Assembly (NCBI GenBank): GCA_963735455.1 | Contig: CAVTKZ010000002.1 | Location: 310,001 to 374,000, forward strand | Length of the DNA stretch: 64,000 bases | Direction: 5' to 3' | Source of the DNA: Palsa-1033 sp963735455 | Lineage (GTDB): Bacteria; Chloroflexota; Limnocylindria; Limnocylindrales; CSP1-4 | Shown: in pieces, positions 29,707 to 37,800 of the stretch | Layout of the letters: the number at the start of each line of letters is the position of its first letter | Position numbering within the stretch: the stretch's first letter is position 1 | Program-made: the position numbers and the translations under genes | Notes under the pieces: model-generated | The model's input: only the letters and a program-made list of their open reading frames with translations | Databases searched by the model: none | What the model was told of the DNA's origin: nothing

Positions 29707-30117
29707 TCAGGGGCGGGGCAGGGGCTCCACGGAGACCAGCGCCCGGCGCCAGGCCGGTGGCTCGAAGGCCGAGCCGAAGCCGTCGGTCTTGCCCACGATC
29801 CGGCCGGCCCGGAACTCGAACAGGCTGATGTTCCGCCAGGGCACGCCGTCGCCGTAGTCGGCCGTCCAGATCGCGGCCACGAGATCCGGCCCGCCGATGA
29901 TCCGATGGACCAGGACGTGGGGCAGGGTCGGGGTTCGGCTGACGACCGCGCTGATCGCCGGCAGGCCCCGGATGACCTCCCCACTGCCCGGCCAGGACCA
30001 CTCGGCGTCCTCGGCGACGTCGGCCAGGATGGCCGCCACGTCCCGGGCGTTGATCGCGGCGAAGTAGCGATCGACGGCCGACCGCTCGTCCCGGCCGGCT
30101 GCTGCCTCGTCCACCAT
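29707..30117 (-). CDS. SnoaL-like / NTF2-fold protein
   Basis: 136 residues with the NTF2-like pattern: a first helix VDRYFAAINARDVAAILADV, then EWSWPGSGEVIRGLPAI, and a closing curved sheet (ISLFEFRAGRIVGKTDGFG). This fold serves as hydrolase, isomerase or ligand-binding domain, and the sequence gives no catalytic clue. It follows the adenylate cyclase gene by 54 bp on the same strand and may be cotranscribed. It converges on thyX with only 1 bp between stops. Confidence 0.8.
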   Translation of the reverse strand: MVDEAAAGRDERSAVDRYFAAINARDVAAILADVAEDAEWSWPGSGEVIRGLPAISAVVSRTPTLPHVLVHRIIGGPDLVAAIWTADYGDGVPWRNISLFEFRAGRIVGKTDGFGSAFEPPAWRRALVSVEPLPRP

Positions 30118-30171
30118 CAGGCGTCGCCCAGCTTTCGTCGGAGCATCAGGGCAAGTATCCCCGGGAACAGA

Positions 30172-32916
30172 TCAGCTTGCGTTTGCCTGGTCGTCCACGA
30201 TGGCGTAGGCGACCGCCTCGGCCAGGCTCATCGCCCGCCCCTCCGCGGCATAGCGCTCGATCTCGGCGCTGGTCAGCAGCGCGCGGATCGTGTCGGCGTT
30301 GGCCACATCCAGGTCGTCGATCATGCTCGACAGGTTGGCGCCGGTCGTCTGGGCCAGGGCCCTGGCGGCGCCATGCAGGCGGGCCGAGCGGGGGAGATCG
30401 CCCCGGGCGGCCGCCAGCGCCGAGTAGTCGTCGAGGGCCAGGGTCAGGGCCGCGGCGTCACCGGCGCTCCGGAACTGGCGCATGGCCGCCGTGATGTGGT
30501 CGGCGGCCTCGTCGAGCTGCTCGAGCCGGAGCAGGGCGACGCCCAGCATCCGGTGGGCCCAGGCCACCATCGTCTGGTCGCTGGTGGCCGCGAACAGGCC
30601 GAGCGCCTCTCGGAACTTGCCCAGCGCGACGTCGCGCTGCTGGTGGAAGTAGTACCAGTTGCCGACCGCCCAGATCGCATTGCCGGCGCCGTGCTTGTCG
30701 TCGAGCTCGCGGTAGATCGCCAGCGCCTCCTCCATCAATGCCAGGCCCTTGCGATCGGGGTCGAGATTCGTGGCTTGGACACCGGGCCCCATGAACACGT
30801 ACGAGAACGACGCGTTGTACAGGGCGTTGGCGATCTCGGGCCGATCGTCGGTCGAACGCCAGCGCTCGAGAGCCTCCTCGTAGAAGCCGGCCATCGCCGG
30901 GATGTCGGCCTGCCACCAGGCGATCCCACCGAGGGCCTCCATCAGCCTGGCCCGCAGGGCAGGATCGTCGCTCGACCAGGGTTGCCCGGCAATCCGCTCG
31001 AGGCGGCGGCGGCCCTCGAGGAGGTAGCCCCGCTTCTGCCAGAAGCGCCACAGCGCAAAGCCGAGGGGGATCGCGACCTCCGGATCAGGCCGCGCCGTGG
31101 CCCACTCGAGGGCCGCCCGGAGGTTGTCATGCTCGACGTCGAGGCGATCGAGCCAGGCTCGCTGCTCACCGCCGGAGAGCTCCCTGGCAGCCTCCCGGGC
31201 GAGGGCCAGGAAGGCCCGGGCGTGGCGCTCGCTGATCGTGTCGGCCTCGCCGCTGGTGGCCAGCTGCTCGGCGGCGAAGGCCCGGATCGTCTCGAGCATC
31301 CGGAAGCGCGGCTCGCCGGCCACCTCCTCGGCCCGCAGGAGGCTCTGGTCGACGAGTGCCTCGATCCCGTCGAAGACATCGAGGCCAAGCTCGCTCGCCG
31401 GTCCGCAGATCGCCTCGGCCAGCTCGAGGGTGCAGCCGGCGGCGAAGACGGACAGCCGTCGAAGGAGCCGGCGGCCGGCCTCGTCGAGCAGGTCGTAGCT
31501 CCAGGCGATCGCCCCGCGCAGGGTCTGCTGGCGTTCGGGCAGGTCGCGGGCGCCGCCACCAAGGGTCGCCAGCTGATCACCCAGCCGGTCGAGGATCGCC
31601 TCGGGCGGCAGCAGCTTGACCCGGGCGGCGGCGAGCTCGATGGCGAGGGGCATGCCCTGCAGCCGGACGACGATGCCGGCCACCGCCGCGGCGTTCTCGT
31701 CGGTCAGTCGGAAGGCCGGCTTGACGGCCGTCGCCCGGGCGACGAACAGCCGGACGGACTCGTAGCGCGACAGCGTGGCGGGGTCCATGCCACCCGAGTC
31801 GGCCCCGAGCTGGGCCCGTTCGAAGGCGCCCTGGGCCGCCGGGTCGGGCGGCGTCGGCAGGCCCGGAACGGGATATTCCTGCTCGCCCGAGATGCGCAAC
31901 GGGGACCGGCTCGAGACGATCAGCTTGAGCTCGGTCGTAGATCGGAGCAGCTCGCCGATCAGGGGTGCGGCATCGATCACCTGCTCGAAGTTGTCGAGGT
32001 CGAGCAGGATCCTGCGTTCCCCGATCCAGGCACTGAGCCGGGCCCCGATCGGGGCGCTGCTGTCCTCCGTCACGCCGAGCACGGAAGCGATCGTGGTCCC
32101 GACCAGGGCCGGTTCCCGGATCGGCTCGAGGGCCACGAAGTAGACGCCCTCGGGAAACTCCTCGGCGACCGCGGCAGCGAGCTCGAGCGACAGGCGGGTC
32201 TTGCCCGTCCCGCCGGGGCCGGTCAGGGTCAGCAGGCGGGTGGCACCCAGCCTGGCGGTCGTCTCCTCCAGCTCGGCCGTCCGCCCGACGAACGAGGTGA
32301 CCTGGGTGGGCAGGTTGTTGGGCCGGTCGTCGAGCGAGCGGATCGGCCGGGGATCGTCGGCCAGCCCCTCGATCTCGAGGATCGCCAGGCGTTCGGGGCG
32401 GAGGTCCTTCAGCCGGTGCTCCCCGGCGTCGCGGGTCCGGACACCGGCCGGGAGGCTGCCCTCCAGGAGCGGCACGGTGGCCGATGAGAGGACCACCTGG
32501 CCGCCATTGGCTGCACTCGCGACCCGTGCGGCGCGGTTCACGTCGGCTCCGACATACGTCCCGGCGTTGACCACGCCCAGGCCGGTATGGAGGCCCATCC
32601 GGACCCGGATCGAGCCGACCCCGTGCGGGAACTCGGTGGCCGCCAGGGCGCGCTGCGCCTCGACGGCCGCCGCGACCGCGGCCGGGGCAGAGGCAAAGAC
32701 GACGAAGAACGAGTCGCCTTCGGTGCCGATCTCGATCCCGGCGTTCGCGGCCCAGGCCGCCCGGAGCAGGTCGCGGTGGAGCTCGAGCACCTCGCCGTAG
32801 GCCGCCGGGCCGAGCTCCTGGACGAGCCGGGTCGAACCCTCGATGTCGGTGAACAGGAAGGTCAGCGTGCCGGTCGGCAGGGGCGCGGTTGTGGTCTCCG
32901 CTGGGGTCTGGGCCAC
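30172..32916 (-). CDS. Adenylate/guanylate cyclase - NTPase - TPR signalling protein
   Basis: 914 residues. A class III cyclase domain (about 15-185) has both metal aspartates (D24 in FTDIEGS, D68 in EGDSFF) and the transition-state pair N127/R131 (VNRAAR), so it should be active. An AfsR/LuxR-type STAND ATPase follows with P-loop GPGGTGKT (233-240) and ILLDLDNFEQV as Walker B, then helical TPR-like repeats (about 600-880). No DNA-binding domain or membrane helix. Two starts are possible: GTG 32916 with a perfect GGAGGTGA 11 nt upstream (chosen), or GTG 32976, near a TAGCAT box. No frameshift. Divergent from a cyclic-nucleotide-fold protein across ~125 bp, suggesting a functional pair. Confidence 0.9.
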   Translation of the reverse strand: MAQTPAETTTAPLPTGTLTFLFTDIEGSTRLVQELGPAAYGEVLELHRDLLRAAWAANAGIEIGTEGDSFFVVFASAPAAVAAAVEAQRALAATEFPHGVGSIRVRMGLHTGLGVVNAGTYVGADVNRAARVASAANGGQVVLSSATVPLLEGSLPAGVRTRDAGEHRLKDLRPERLAILEIEGLADDPRPIRSLDDRPNNLPTQVTSFVGRTAELEETTARLGATRLLTLTGPGGTGKTRLSLELAAAVAEEFPEGVYFVALEPIREPALVGTTIASVLGVTEDSSAPIGARLSAWIGERRILLDLDNFEQVIDAAPLIGELLRSTTELKLIVSSRSPLRISGEQEYPVPGLPTPPDPAAQGAFERAQLGADSGGMDPATLSRYESVRLFVARATAVKPAFRLTDENAAAVAGIVVRLQGMPLAIELAAARVKLLPPEAILDRLGDQLATLGGGARDLPERQQTLRGAIAWSYDLLDEAGRRLLRRLSVFAAGCTLELAEAICGPASELGLDVFDGIEALVDQSLLRAEEVAGEPRFRMLETIRAFAAEQLATSGEADTISERHARAFLALAREAARELSGGEQRAWLDRLDVEHDNLRAALEWATARPDPEVAIPLGFALWRFWQKRGYLLEGRRRLERIAGQPWSSDDPALRARLMEALGGIAWWQADIPAMAGFYEEALERWRSTDDRPEIANALYNASFSYVFMGPGVQATNLDPDRKGLALMEEALAIYRELDDKHGAGNAIWAVGNWYYFHQQRDVALGKFREALGLFAATSDQTMVAWAHRMLGVALLRLEQLDEAADHITAAMRQFRSAGDAAALTLALDDYSALAAARGDLPRSARLHGAARALAQTTGANLSSMIDDLDVANADTIRALLTSAEIERYAAEGRAMSLAEAVAYAIVDDQANAS

Positions 32917-33042
32917 GAGGTCGGGACTCACCTCCGTCGTCGCGACTCGGCGCCGGCCGTCCGGTCCGAGGTCCACCGTATACGATGCTAGAACACGGCT
33001 GGTAACTGCAGGGCAAGGGCTGCTTGGAGGATAGACCTGGCA

Positions 33043-33465
33043 ATGGCCGATCGCGATCAGATTGCCGACGAGCTGGCCGGGTTTGCGCTGTTCGCCGACC
33101 TCAGCACGCCCCAGCTGAAGGGCGTCGCCCACGCCTTCGAAGAGGCCTGGTTCCAGGACGGCGAGCGGGTCCTCCGGCAGGGCATGACCGGTAGCGGCCT
33201 GTACCTGATCCTCGATGGCCAGGCCTCGATCGTGGTCGACGGAGCCGAGCGGGCCAAGCTCGGCCGGGGCGAGTTCTTCGGGGAGGTCTCGATCCTGCTC
33301 GGCGAGCCGCCGGTGGCTGATGTCGTGGCGGTCGGTGCGCTGCGCTGCCTGGTCCTGGCCGGGCCGGCGGTCGAGAAGTTCCTGCATGACCACCCGAGCC
33401 TGATGTATCGCATGCTGCAGGCCTCGGCCCGCCGGCTTCGGAACGCGAACCGTTGGCGGAGCTGA
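33043..33465 (+). CDS. Single-domain cyclic-nucleotide-binding-fold protein
   Basis: 140 residues comprising only the CRP/PKA-type beta-barrel, with no helix-turn-helix. The phosphate-binding cassette reads GEFFGEVSILLGEPPVADV: the conserved Gly-Glu is present, but the arginine that contacts the cyclic phosphate is missing (VAD instead of RSA). It may therefore bind another ligand, or none. ATG with GGAGG at 33026. The stop overlaps the next gene by 13 nt, implying coupled translation with an FAD oxidoreductase. Divergent from an intact adenylate cyclase. Confidence 0.82.
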   Translation: MADRDQIADELAGFALFADLSTPQLKGVAHAFEEAWFQDGERVLRQGMTGSGLYLILDGQASIVVDGAERAKLGRGEFFGEVSILLGEPPVADVVAVGALRCLVLAGPAVEKFLHDHPSLMYRMLQASARRLRNANRWRS

Positions 33466-34964
33466 GCGACCGCCCGTTTCCGCCGGGCGACTATCCGCTG
33501 ATCGTCGTCGGCAGCGGGCCGGGCGGCCTGCAGGTCTCGTCGGCCCTGCGCGGCTACGGAATCGAGCACGCCGTCCTGTCCGCGGACGAGGAACCCGGTG
33601 GGATGTTCCGGCGCTGGCCGTTCTTTCAGCGCCTGCTGTCGTGGACCAAGCCCTACGCCCCGGTCGCCCGCGGCACCCGGCCGTATGAGCGCTACGACTG
33701 GAACAGCCTGATCCCCGAGACCGACGAACATCGGGCCGTGATGGTCGGCCTGATGGACGGCACGTCGTACTTCCCGAGCCGGCCGGAGATGCAGGCCGGG
33801 CTCGAGGCGTTCGTCGGCCGGACGGCGCTGCCGGTCCGCTTCGGCTGCCGCTGGACCGCGACCCGGCGGTTGGACGACGGCCGCTTCGAGCTCGAGACGA
33901 GCGATGGCCGGTATACCGCCGGGACCCTCGTCTTCGCGGTCGGGGTGGCCCAGCCATGGCGGCCGACCAGCCCCGGGATGGAGCTGGCGGCCCACTACGC
34001 CGACACCCAGCCGGTGGAGCATTACGCCGATCGCCGGATCTTCATCATCGGCAAGCAGAACTCGGGCTTCGAGCTGGCCAGCGGGATGCTGCCGTGGGCC
34101 AAGCGGATCGTGATCGCGTCGCCCTCGCCGGCCAAGCTCTCGGTCAACACCCATTCACTCGTCGGGATCCGGGCGCGCTACGTCCAGCCCTACGAGGACC
34201 ACGTCCTGGGCGGCGGGGTGGCGATCCTCGATGCGGCGATCGAAGGGATCGAGCGGGGCGGGGCCGGCCTCGCGCCGTTCCGGGTGATCACCCGGCGCTC
34301 GACCGACTCGGTCGAGATGGTCTTCGAGGCCGACGACGTGATCGCCGCGACCGGCTTCGTGGCGCCCTTGCTCGACCTGCCGGACCTGGGCGTGGCCACC
34401 TTCGGTCAGAGCCGGCTGCCGGCCCAGACACCGTTCTGGGAGAGCGCCACGGTGCCCGGGATCTTCTTCGCCGGCACGATCGGGCAGGGCTCGCCCGGGC
34501 TCAAGAAGCATGGCATCCCGTCGAACTCGGGCGCGGTCCAGGGCGCCCGCTACAACGCCCGGGTGCTGGCCGGTCACATCGCCCGCAGCCGATTCGGATA
34601 CGTCCCCGAGCGGCCGTCGGTCGCGCCAGCGGACGTCCTCGAGCTGCTCCTCGACGAGCTGACCCTGGGCCCCGAGCTGTGGCACCAGCGGGCCTACCTG
34701 GCCCGGGTCCTGAGCCTCGATCCTGGCGATGGCATCCGCGACGAGGGGATCCTGCCGCTGGCCTGGTTCGTCGACGCGGGCGGTCCCGACGCGATCGCGG
34801 CCACCCTCGAGACCGATGGCAGCGGGGCCGTCTACCCGGTGATCTACCTGCGCCGAGGTGGTGCCGTGAGCGAGCATCCGATCGAGCCCCATCCGTTGCT
34901 CGACTACCGGACCGATGCCGCCCGGCGTGACCTGGGCGCGATCCTCGCCCTGGCCCTCGCCTGA
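33453..34964 (+). CDS. FAD/NAD(P)-dependent oxidoreductase (monooxygenase-like)
   Basis: 503 residues starting at TTG, the only sensible start, overlapping the upstream gene by 13 nt. The FAD-binding loop GSGPGG lies near residue 22 (VVGSGPGGLQVSSAL); a second dinucleotide fold has an altered loop GKQNSG (IIGKQNSGFELASG). ATGFVAP and PGIFFAGTIGQGSPG are the conserved second FAD site. The family resembles flavin monooxygenases and YpdA-type disulfide reductases, but no CxxC is visible. The ~110-residue C-terminus is family-specific. Substrate unknown; the adjoining cyclic-nucleotide-fold protein may regulate it. Confidence 0.8.
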   Translation: MAELSDRPFPPGDYPLIVVGSGPGGLQVSSALRGYGIEHAVLSADEEPGGMFRRWPFFQRLLSWTKPYAPVARGTRPYERYDWNSLIPETDEHRAVMVGLMDGTSYFPSRPEMQAGLEAFVGRTALPVRFGCRWTATRRLDDGRFELETSDGRYTAGTLVFAVGVAQPWRPTSPGMELAAHYADTQPVEHYADRRIFIIGKQNSGFELASGMLPWAKRIVIASPSPAKLSVNTHSLVGIRARYVQPYEDHVLGGGVAILDAAIEGIERGGAGLAPFRVITRRSTDSVEMVFEADDVIAATGFVAPLLDLPDLGVATFGQSRLPAQTPFWESATVPGIFFAGTIGQGSPGLKKHGIPSNSGAVQGARYNARVLAGHIARSRFGYVPERPSVAPADVLELLLDELTLGPELWHQRAYLARVLSLDPGDGIRDEGILPLAWFVDAGGPDAIAATLETDGSGAVYPVIYLRRGGAVSEHPIEPHPLLDYRTDAARRDLGAILALALA

Positions 34965-34983
34965 TCCGCGATCGAAAATCGCT

Positions 34984-35032
34984 GTTAGCCGTTTATGGCT
35001 GCCTATAGTACTATCAGCCATTGACGGCTAAC
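34984..35032. promoter_or_regulatory. Double operator upstream of satD
   Basis: Two arms, GTTAGCCGTTTATGGCTG (34984-35001) and CAGCCATTGACGGCTAAC (35015-35032), are inverted repeats matching at 16 of 18 positions around a TATAGTACTAT core. Each arm is itself a dyad AGCC-N6-GGCT (34987-35000 and 35016-35029). The second dyad overlaps the -35 hexamer of satD. This is by far the most AT-rich and symmetrical site in the window, and autorepression by the SatD helix-turn-helix is a reasonable inference. Confidence 0.75.
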
Positions 35033-35049
35033 GCCTGATCAGTTAGCGT
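35021..35049 (+). promoter_or_regulatory. satD promoter TTGACG-N17-TAGCGT, leaderless
   Basis: TTGACG (35021-35026) and TAGCGT (35044-35049) are 17 nt apart, and TAGCGT ends 6 nt before the GTG at 35056. The best complete promoter seen in the window; its -35 lies inside an operator dyad. Confidence 0.7.
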
Positions 35050-35055
35050 CTGGCG

Positions 35056-35697
35056 GTGAATTCCCGCCGCGCGCTCGTCATCTTCGGTGACGTGATCCAC
35101 TCCCGTCGCGATCCGGCCGGCTCGTCGGCCTGGTTGCGGGCGCTGTGCGCCGACCTCGAGTCCGCCGCCGGCAGCTCGGTGCTCGCCCCGTTCGGCTTCA
35201 CCCAGGGCGACGAGCTCCAGGGGCTCCTCCAGCCGGCCGGCGATCCGGTTGGCCTCGTCCTCCGCGCTGCGCTGGCCGACGATGCCCGCCCGATGCGCTG
35301 GGCGATCGCGCTGGGCCTCGTCGAGCCCGGCCGCGGGCCGGCGACCCAGCGCGCCGGACCGGCCTTCGTCAGCGCTCGACTCGCCCTCGACGAGACGCGC
35401 CGCCAGCGGATCAGCCTGCGGATCGTGACCGGCGTCCCCGAAGTCGACGCCCTCCTGGACGACCTCGCTCCCGTCCTCGGCGAGGCGCTCGGCCAGCTCA
35501 GTCCAACCCAGCGCCGGGTCGCCCGGCTGATCCTGGTCGAGGGTCTCCGCCGCTCGGAGGTGGCTGACCGCCTGGAGGTCAGCCGGGCGACTGTCTCGGT
35601 CGCGGCCAACCGCGGCGGGGTACCCTCCCTCGAACGGCTGGCCCGGGCCATTCGGGCCCTGATCGAGCGCAGCCTGCAGCCGGAGCTGGGAGCCTGA
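35056..35697 (+). CDS. satD: SatD-family protein with C-terminal helix-turn-helix
   Basis: 213 residues. The N-terminal domain begins LVIFGDVIHSRR, as in SatD proteins, and contains GFTQGDELQGLL. The C-terminus is a sigma/Trp-repressor-type helix-turn-helix: LSPTQRRVARLILVEGLRRSEVADRL then VSRATVSVAANRG. SatD genes are regularly paired with a DUF3307 membrane protein, as here (overlapping stop/start TGATG). The family is linked to stress-related operons, but its biochemical role is unknown. The double AGCC-N6-GGCT operator makes self-repression likely. GTG start set by the leaderless -10. Confidence 0.85.
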   Translation: MNSRRALVIFGDVIHSRRDPAGSSAWLRALCADLESAAGSSVLAPFGFTQGDELQGLLQPAGDPVGLVLRAALADDARPMRWAIALGLVEPGRGPATQRAGPAFVSARLALDETRRQRISLRIVTGVPEVDALLDDLAPVLGEALGQLSPTQRRVARLILVEGLRRSEVADRLEVSRATVSVAANRGGVPSLERLARAIRALIERSLQPELGA

Positions 35698-36632
35698 TGT
35701 CGCATTCGGCAATCCTGCTGGTCGCCCTGGCCATCCTGGCCCACCTGGTCGCCGACTTCGTCCTCCAGACGGACGCGATCGCCGAGGCGAAGGCCGCGGC
35801 CGACGGGCGGGCCTGGCGCGGCCTGGCGCTGCATAGCGGGATCGTGGCCGCCTGCCTGCTGCCCTTCGTCGTGGCGTACGGCGCCCGGGGCCTGGGCTAC
35901 CTGCTGATCGTCGCGCTGGCCCACGGCCTGATCGACCGGAGCAAGATCGTCCTCCATCGGCGGGCCCTGGCGCCGGCCGTCGGGCCCGCGCCGAACCCGC
36001 CGGCCGCACCGGTCGCTTCGGTCGCCCCGGAGACGCCGGCGGCGGTCGAGCCGGCGCCCAAGGCCGAACCCATGTCCGCGCCGCCCGATGCCCCCGGTGA
36101 TCGGGCCTGGACGCCCCTCCCGGCGACGCTCTTCCTGGCCGACCAGGTTGCCCACTTCGTGGTCCTCGTCGTGGGGGCGGGCGCCCTGCTCCTTGGCCAG
36201 CCGACGCTGGGGGCCTGGAACGACATCGTCAACGGGATCGGCGCCAACCTCCTGCCGGTGGCCGACCTGGGCGCCGCGATCACGGCGATCGTGGTCATCC
36301 TCGACCTGCTGATCGTCAACGTCCGGGGCGGCTTCTTCCTCGTCGGGATCCTGCTCGCCCCGCGCGGCTACGCGCCGGGCTCGGCGCCCGGACCGGAGCG
36401 GGTCGGGGCGACGATCGGGATCCTCGAGCGGCTGATCGTGTGCGTCCTGGTCCTGGCCGGCCAGGCCGCGGCGATCGGGTTCGTGATCGCGGCCAAGACC
36501 CTGGCCCGCTTCCGGCAGCTCGATGACCGCCACTTCGCCGAGTACTACCTGGTCGGCACCCTGGCCAGCGTGACGCTCGCCCTGTCAACCTCAATCGTGG
36601 CCGCGGCCGCGATCAGCGCCGCGCTGCACTGA
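35697..36632 (+). CDS. DUF3307 membrane protein, partner of SatD
   Basis: 311 residues, integral membrane. The DUF3307 start is recognisable: ILAHLVADFVLQTD, then a helix and LAHGLIDRSKIVLHRR, with conserved His/Asp in the membrane. A Pro/Ala-rich linker (about 95-135) is inserted before the second half (LADQVAHFVVLVVG), followed by helices that resemble a UPF0056-type C-terminus. ATG overlaps the satD stop by one base, so translation is coupled. The 3' end overlaps the opposing aminotransferase by 20 bp. Function unknown for the family. Confidence 0.82.
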   Translation: MSHSAILLVALAILAHLVADFVLQTDAIAEAKAAADGRAWRGLALHSGIVAACLLPFVVAYGARGLGYLLIVALAHGLIDRSKIVLHRRALAPAVGPAPNPPAAPVASVAPETPAAVEPAPKAEPMSAPPDAPGDRAWTPLPATLFLADQVAHFVVLVVGAGALLLGQPTLGAWNDIVNGIGANLLPVADLGAAITAIVVILDLLIVNVRGGFFLVGILLAPRGYAPGSAPGPERVGATIGILERLIVCVLVLAGQAAAIGFVIAAKTLARFRQLDDRHFAEYYLVGTLASVTLALSTSIVAAAAISAALH

Positions 36633-37800
36633 GCCGGCCCAGCCGCTCGGCGGCGGCCTCGAGCGTCGCGTGGCGCTTGGGGAACGCGAATCGGAGCATC
36701 GTCCGGCCGAGCTCGGGGCGCGAGAAGAATGACGATCCGGGAACCGCGGCAACGCCCGGGTCGGCAATCAGCTGGCGGGCGAAGGTGACGTCGTCGAGGT
36801 CGGTGATCGCACCGATGTCGGTCATCGCGTAGTAGGCCCCGTCCGGGATCCAGACTCGGAAGCCGGCGGCCGTGAGGGCCGGCACGATCAGGTCGCGGCG
36901 GGCCTGGTAGTCGGCCGCGAGCTGGCGGTAGTAGCTCTCCGGGAAGCCCATCGCCACGACCGCGGCCTGCTGCAGGGGCGCCGCCGCCCCGACGGTCAGG
37001 AAGTCGTGGACCCGGCGGATGCCGACCGTCAGCTCGGGGCTGGCGATCGTCCAGCCGACCCGCCAGCCGGTCACCGAGTAGGTCTTGGACAGCGAGTCGA
37101 TCGCGACCGTCCGCTCGGCCATGCCCGGCAGGGTGGCCAGCGGGATGTGCTCGCCGGCGTACACGATGTGCTGGTAGATGTCGTCGGTGATCGCCAGCAC
37201 GTCGTGCTCGACGCACAGGCCGGCAATCAGCTCGAGCTCGGTCCGCGAATAGACCTTGCCGGTCGGGTTGTGGGGCGAGTTGACGATCACCGCCCGGGTC
37301 CGCCTGGTGAACGCTGCCCGCAGCTCATCGGGGTCGATCGACCAGTCGGGCTGATGGAGGGTCACGTAGCGGGGGACGGCCCCGGCCAGGATCGCGTCCG
37401 GCCCGTAATTCTCGTAGAACGGCTCGAAGATCACCACCTCGTCGCCCGGGTTGAGCACGCCCAGCATCGTCGCGATCATCGCCTCGGTCGCCCCGCAGGT
37501 CACCGTGATCTGGGTCTCGGGGTCGATCTGCCAGCCTGGGTGGAAATGCTCGACCTTGGCCGCGATCGCCGCCCGGAGCGCCTTGGCCCCCCAGGTGATC
37601 GCGTACTGGTTGACGTCGTCGTAGATCGCCCGGCTGGCCGCGTCCTTGAGCTCCGGCGGGCAGGCGAAATCGGGGAAGCCCTGGGCCAGGCTGACCGCAC
37701 CGGCATCGACGGCCAGCCGGTTCATCTCGCGGATCACCGACTCGGTGAAGCTGGCGGCGGCGTTCGAGATCTGCCCGACGGCGGGCGCGGAGCGGGACAT
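36613..37800 (-). CDS. Class I/II aminotransferase (aspartate/kynurenine type)
   Basis: 395 residues of fold-type I. The PLP lysine is in SLSKTYSVTGWRVGW; NSPHNPTGKVY gives the asparagine contacting the ring, ITDDIYQHIVY the aspartate/tyrosine pair, and MLRFAFPK the substrate-carboxylate arginine. Closest in style to kynurenine/methionine-type aminotransferases that can cleave C-S bonds, so substrate is uncertain. The ATG shares one base with the stop of the S15 hydrolase upstream, so the two form an operon. No frameshift. Confidence 0.92.
   Translation of the reverse strand: MSRSAPAVGQISNAAASFTESVIREMNRLAVDAGAVSLAQGFPDFACPPELKDAASRAIYDDVNQYAITWGAKALRAAIAAKVEHFHPGWQIDPETQITVTCGATEAMIATMLGVLNPGDEVVIFEPFYENYGPDAILAGAVPRYVTLHQPDWSIDPDELRAAFTRRTRAVIVNSPHNPTGKVYSRTELELIAGLCVEHDVLAITDDIYQHIVYAGEHIPLATLPGMAERTVAIDSLSKTYSVTGWRVGWTIASPELTVGIRRVHDFLTVGAAAPLQQAAVVAMGFPESYYRQLAADYQARRDLIVPALTAAGFRVWIPDGAYYAMTDIGAITDLDDVTFARQLIADPGVAAVPGSSFFSRPELGRTMLRFAFPKRHATLEAAAERLGRLSAARR

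Noticed and set aside
33043..33465. CRP-type transcription factor
   Set aside because: Only the nucleotide-binding fold is present; there is no helix-turn-helix and the cyclic-phosphate arginine is missing.
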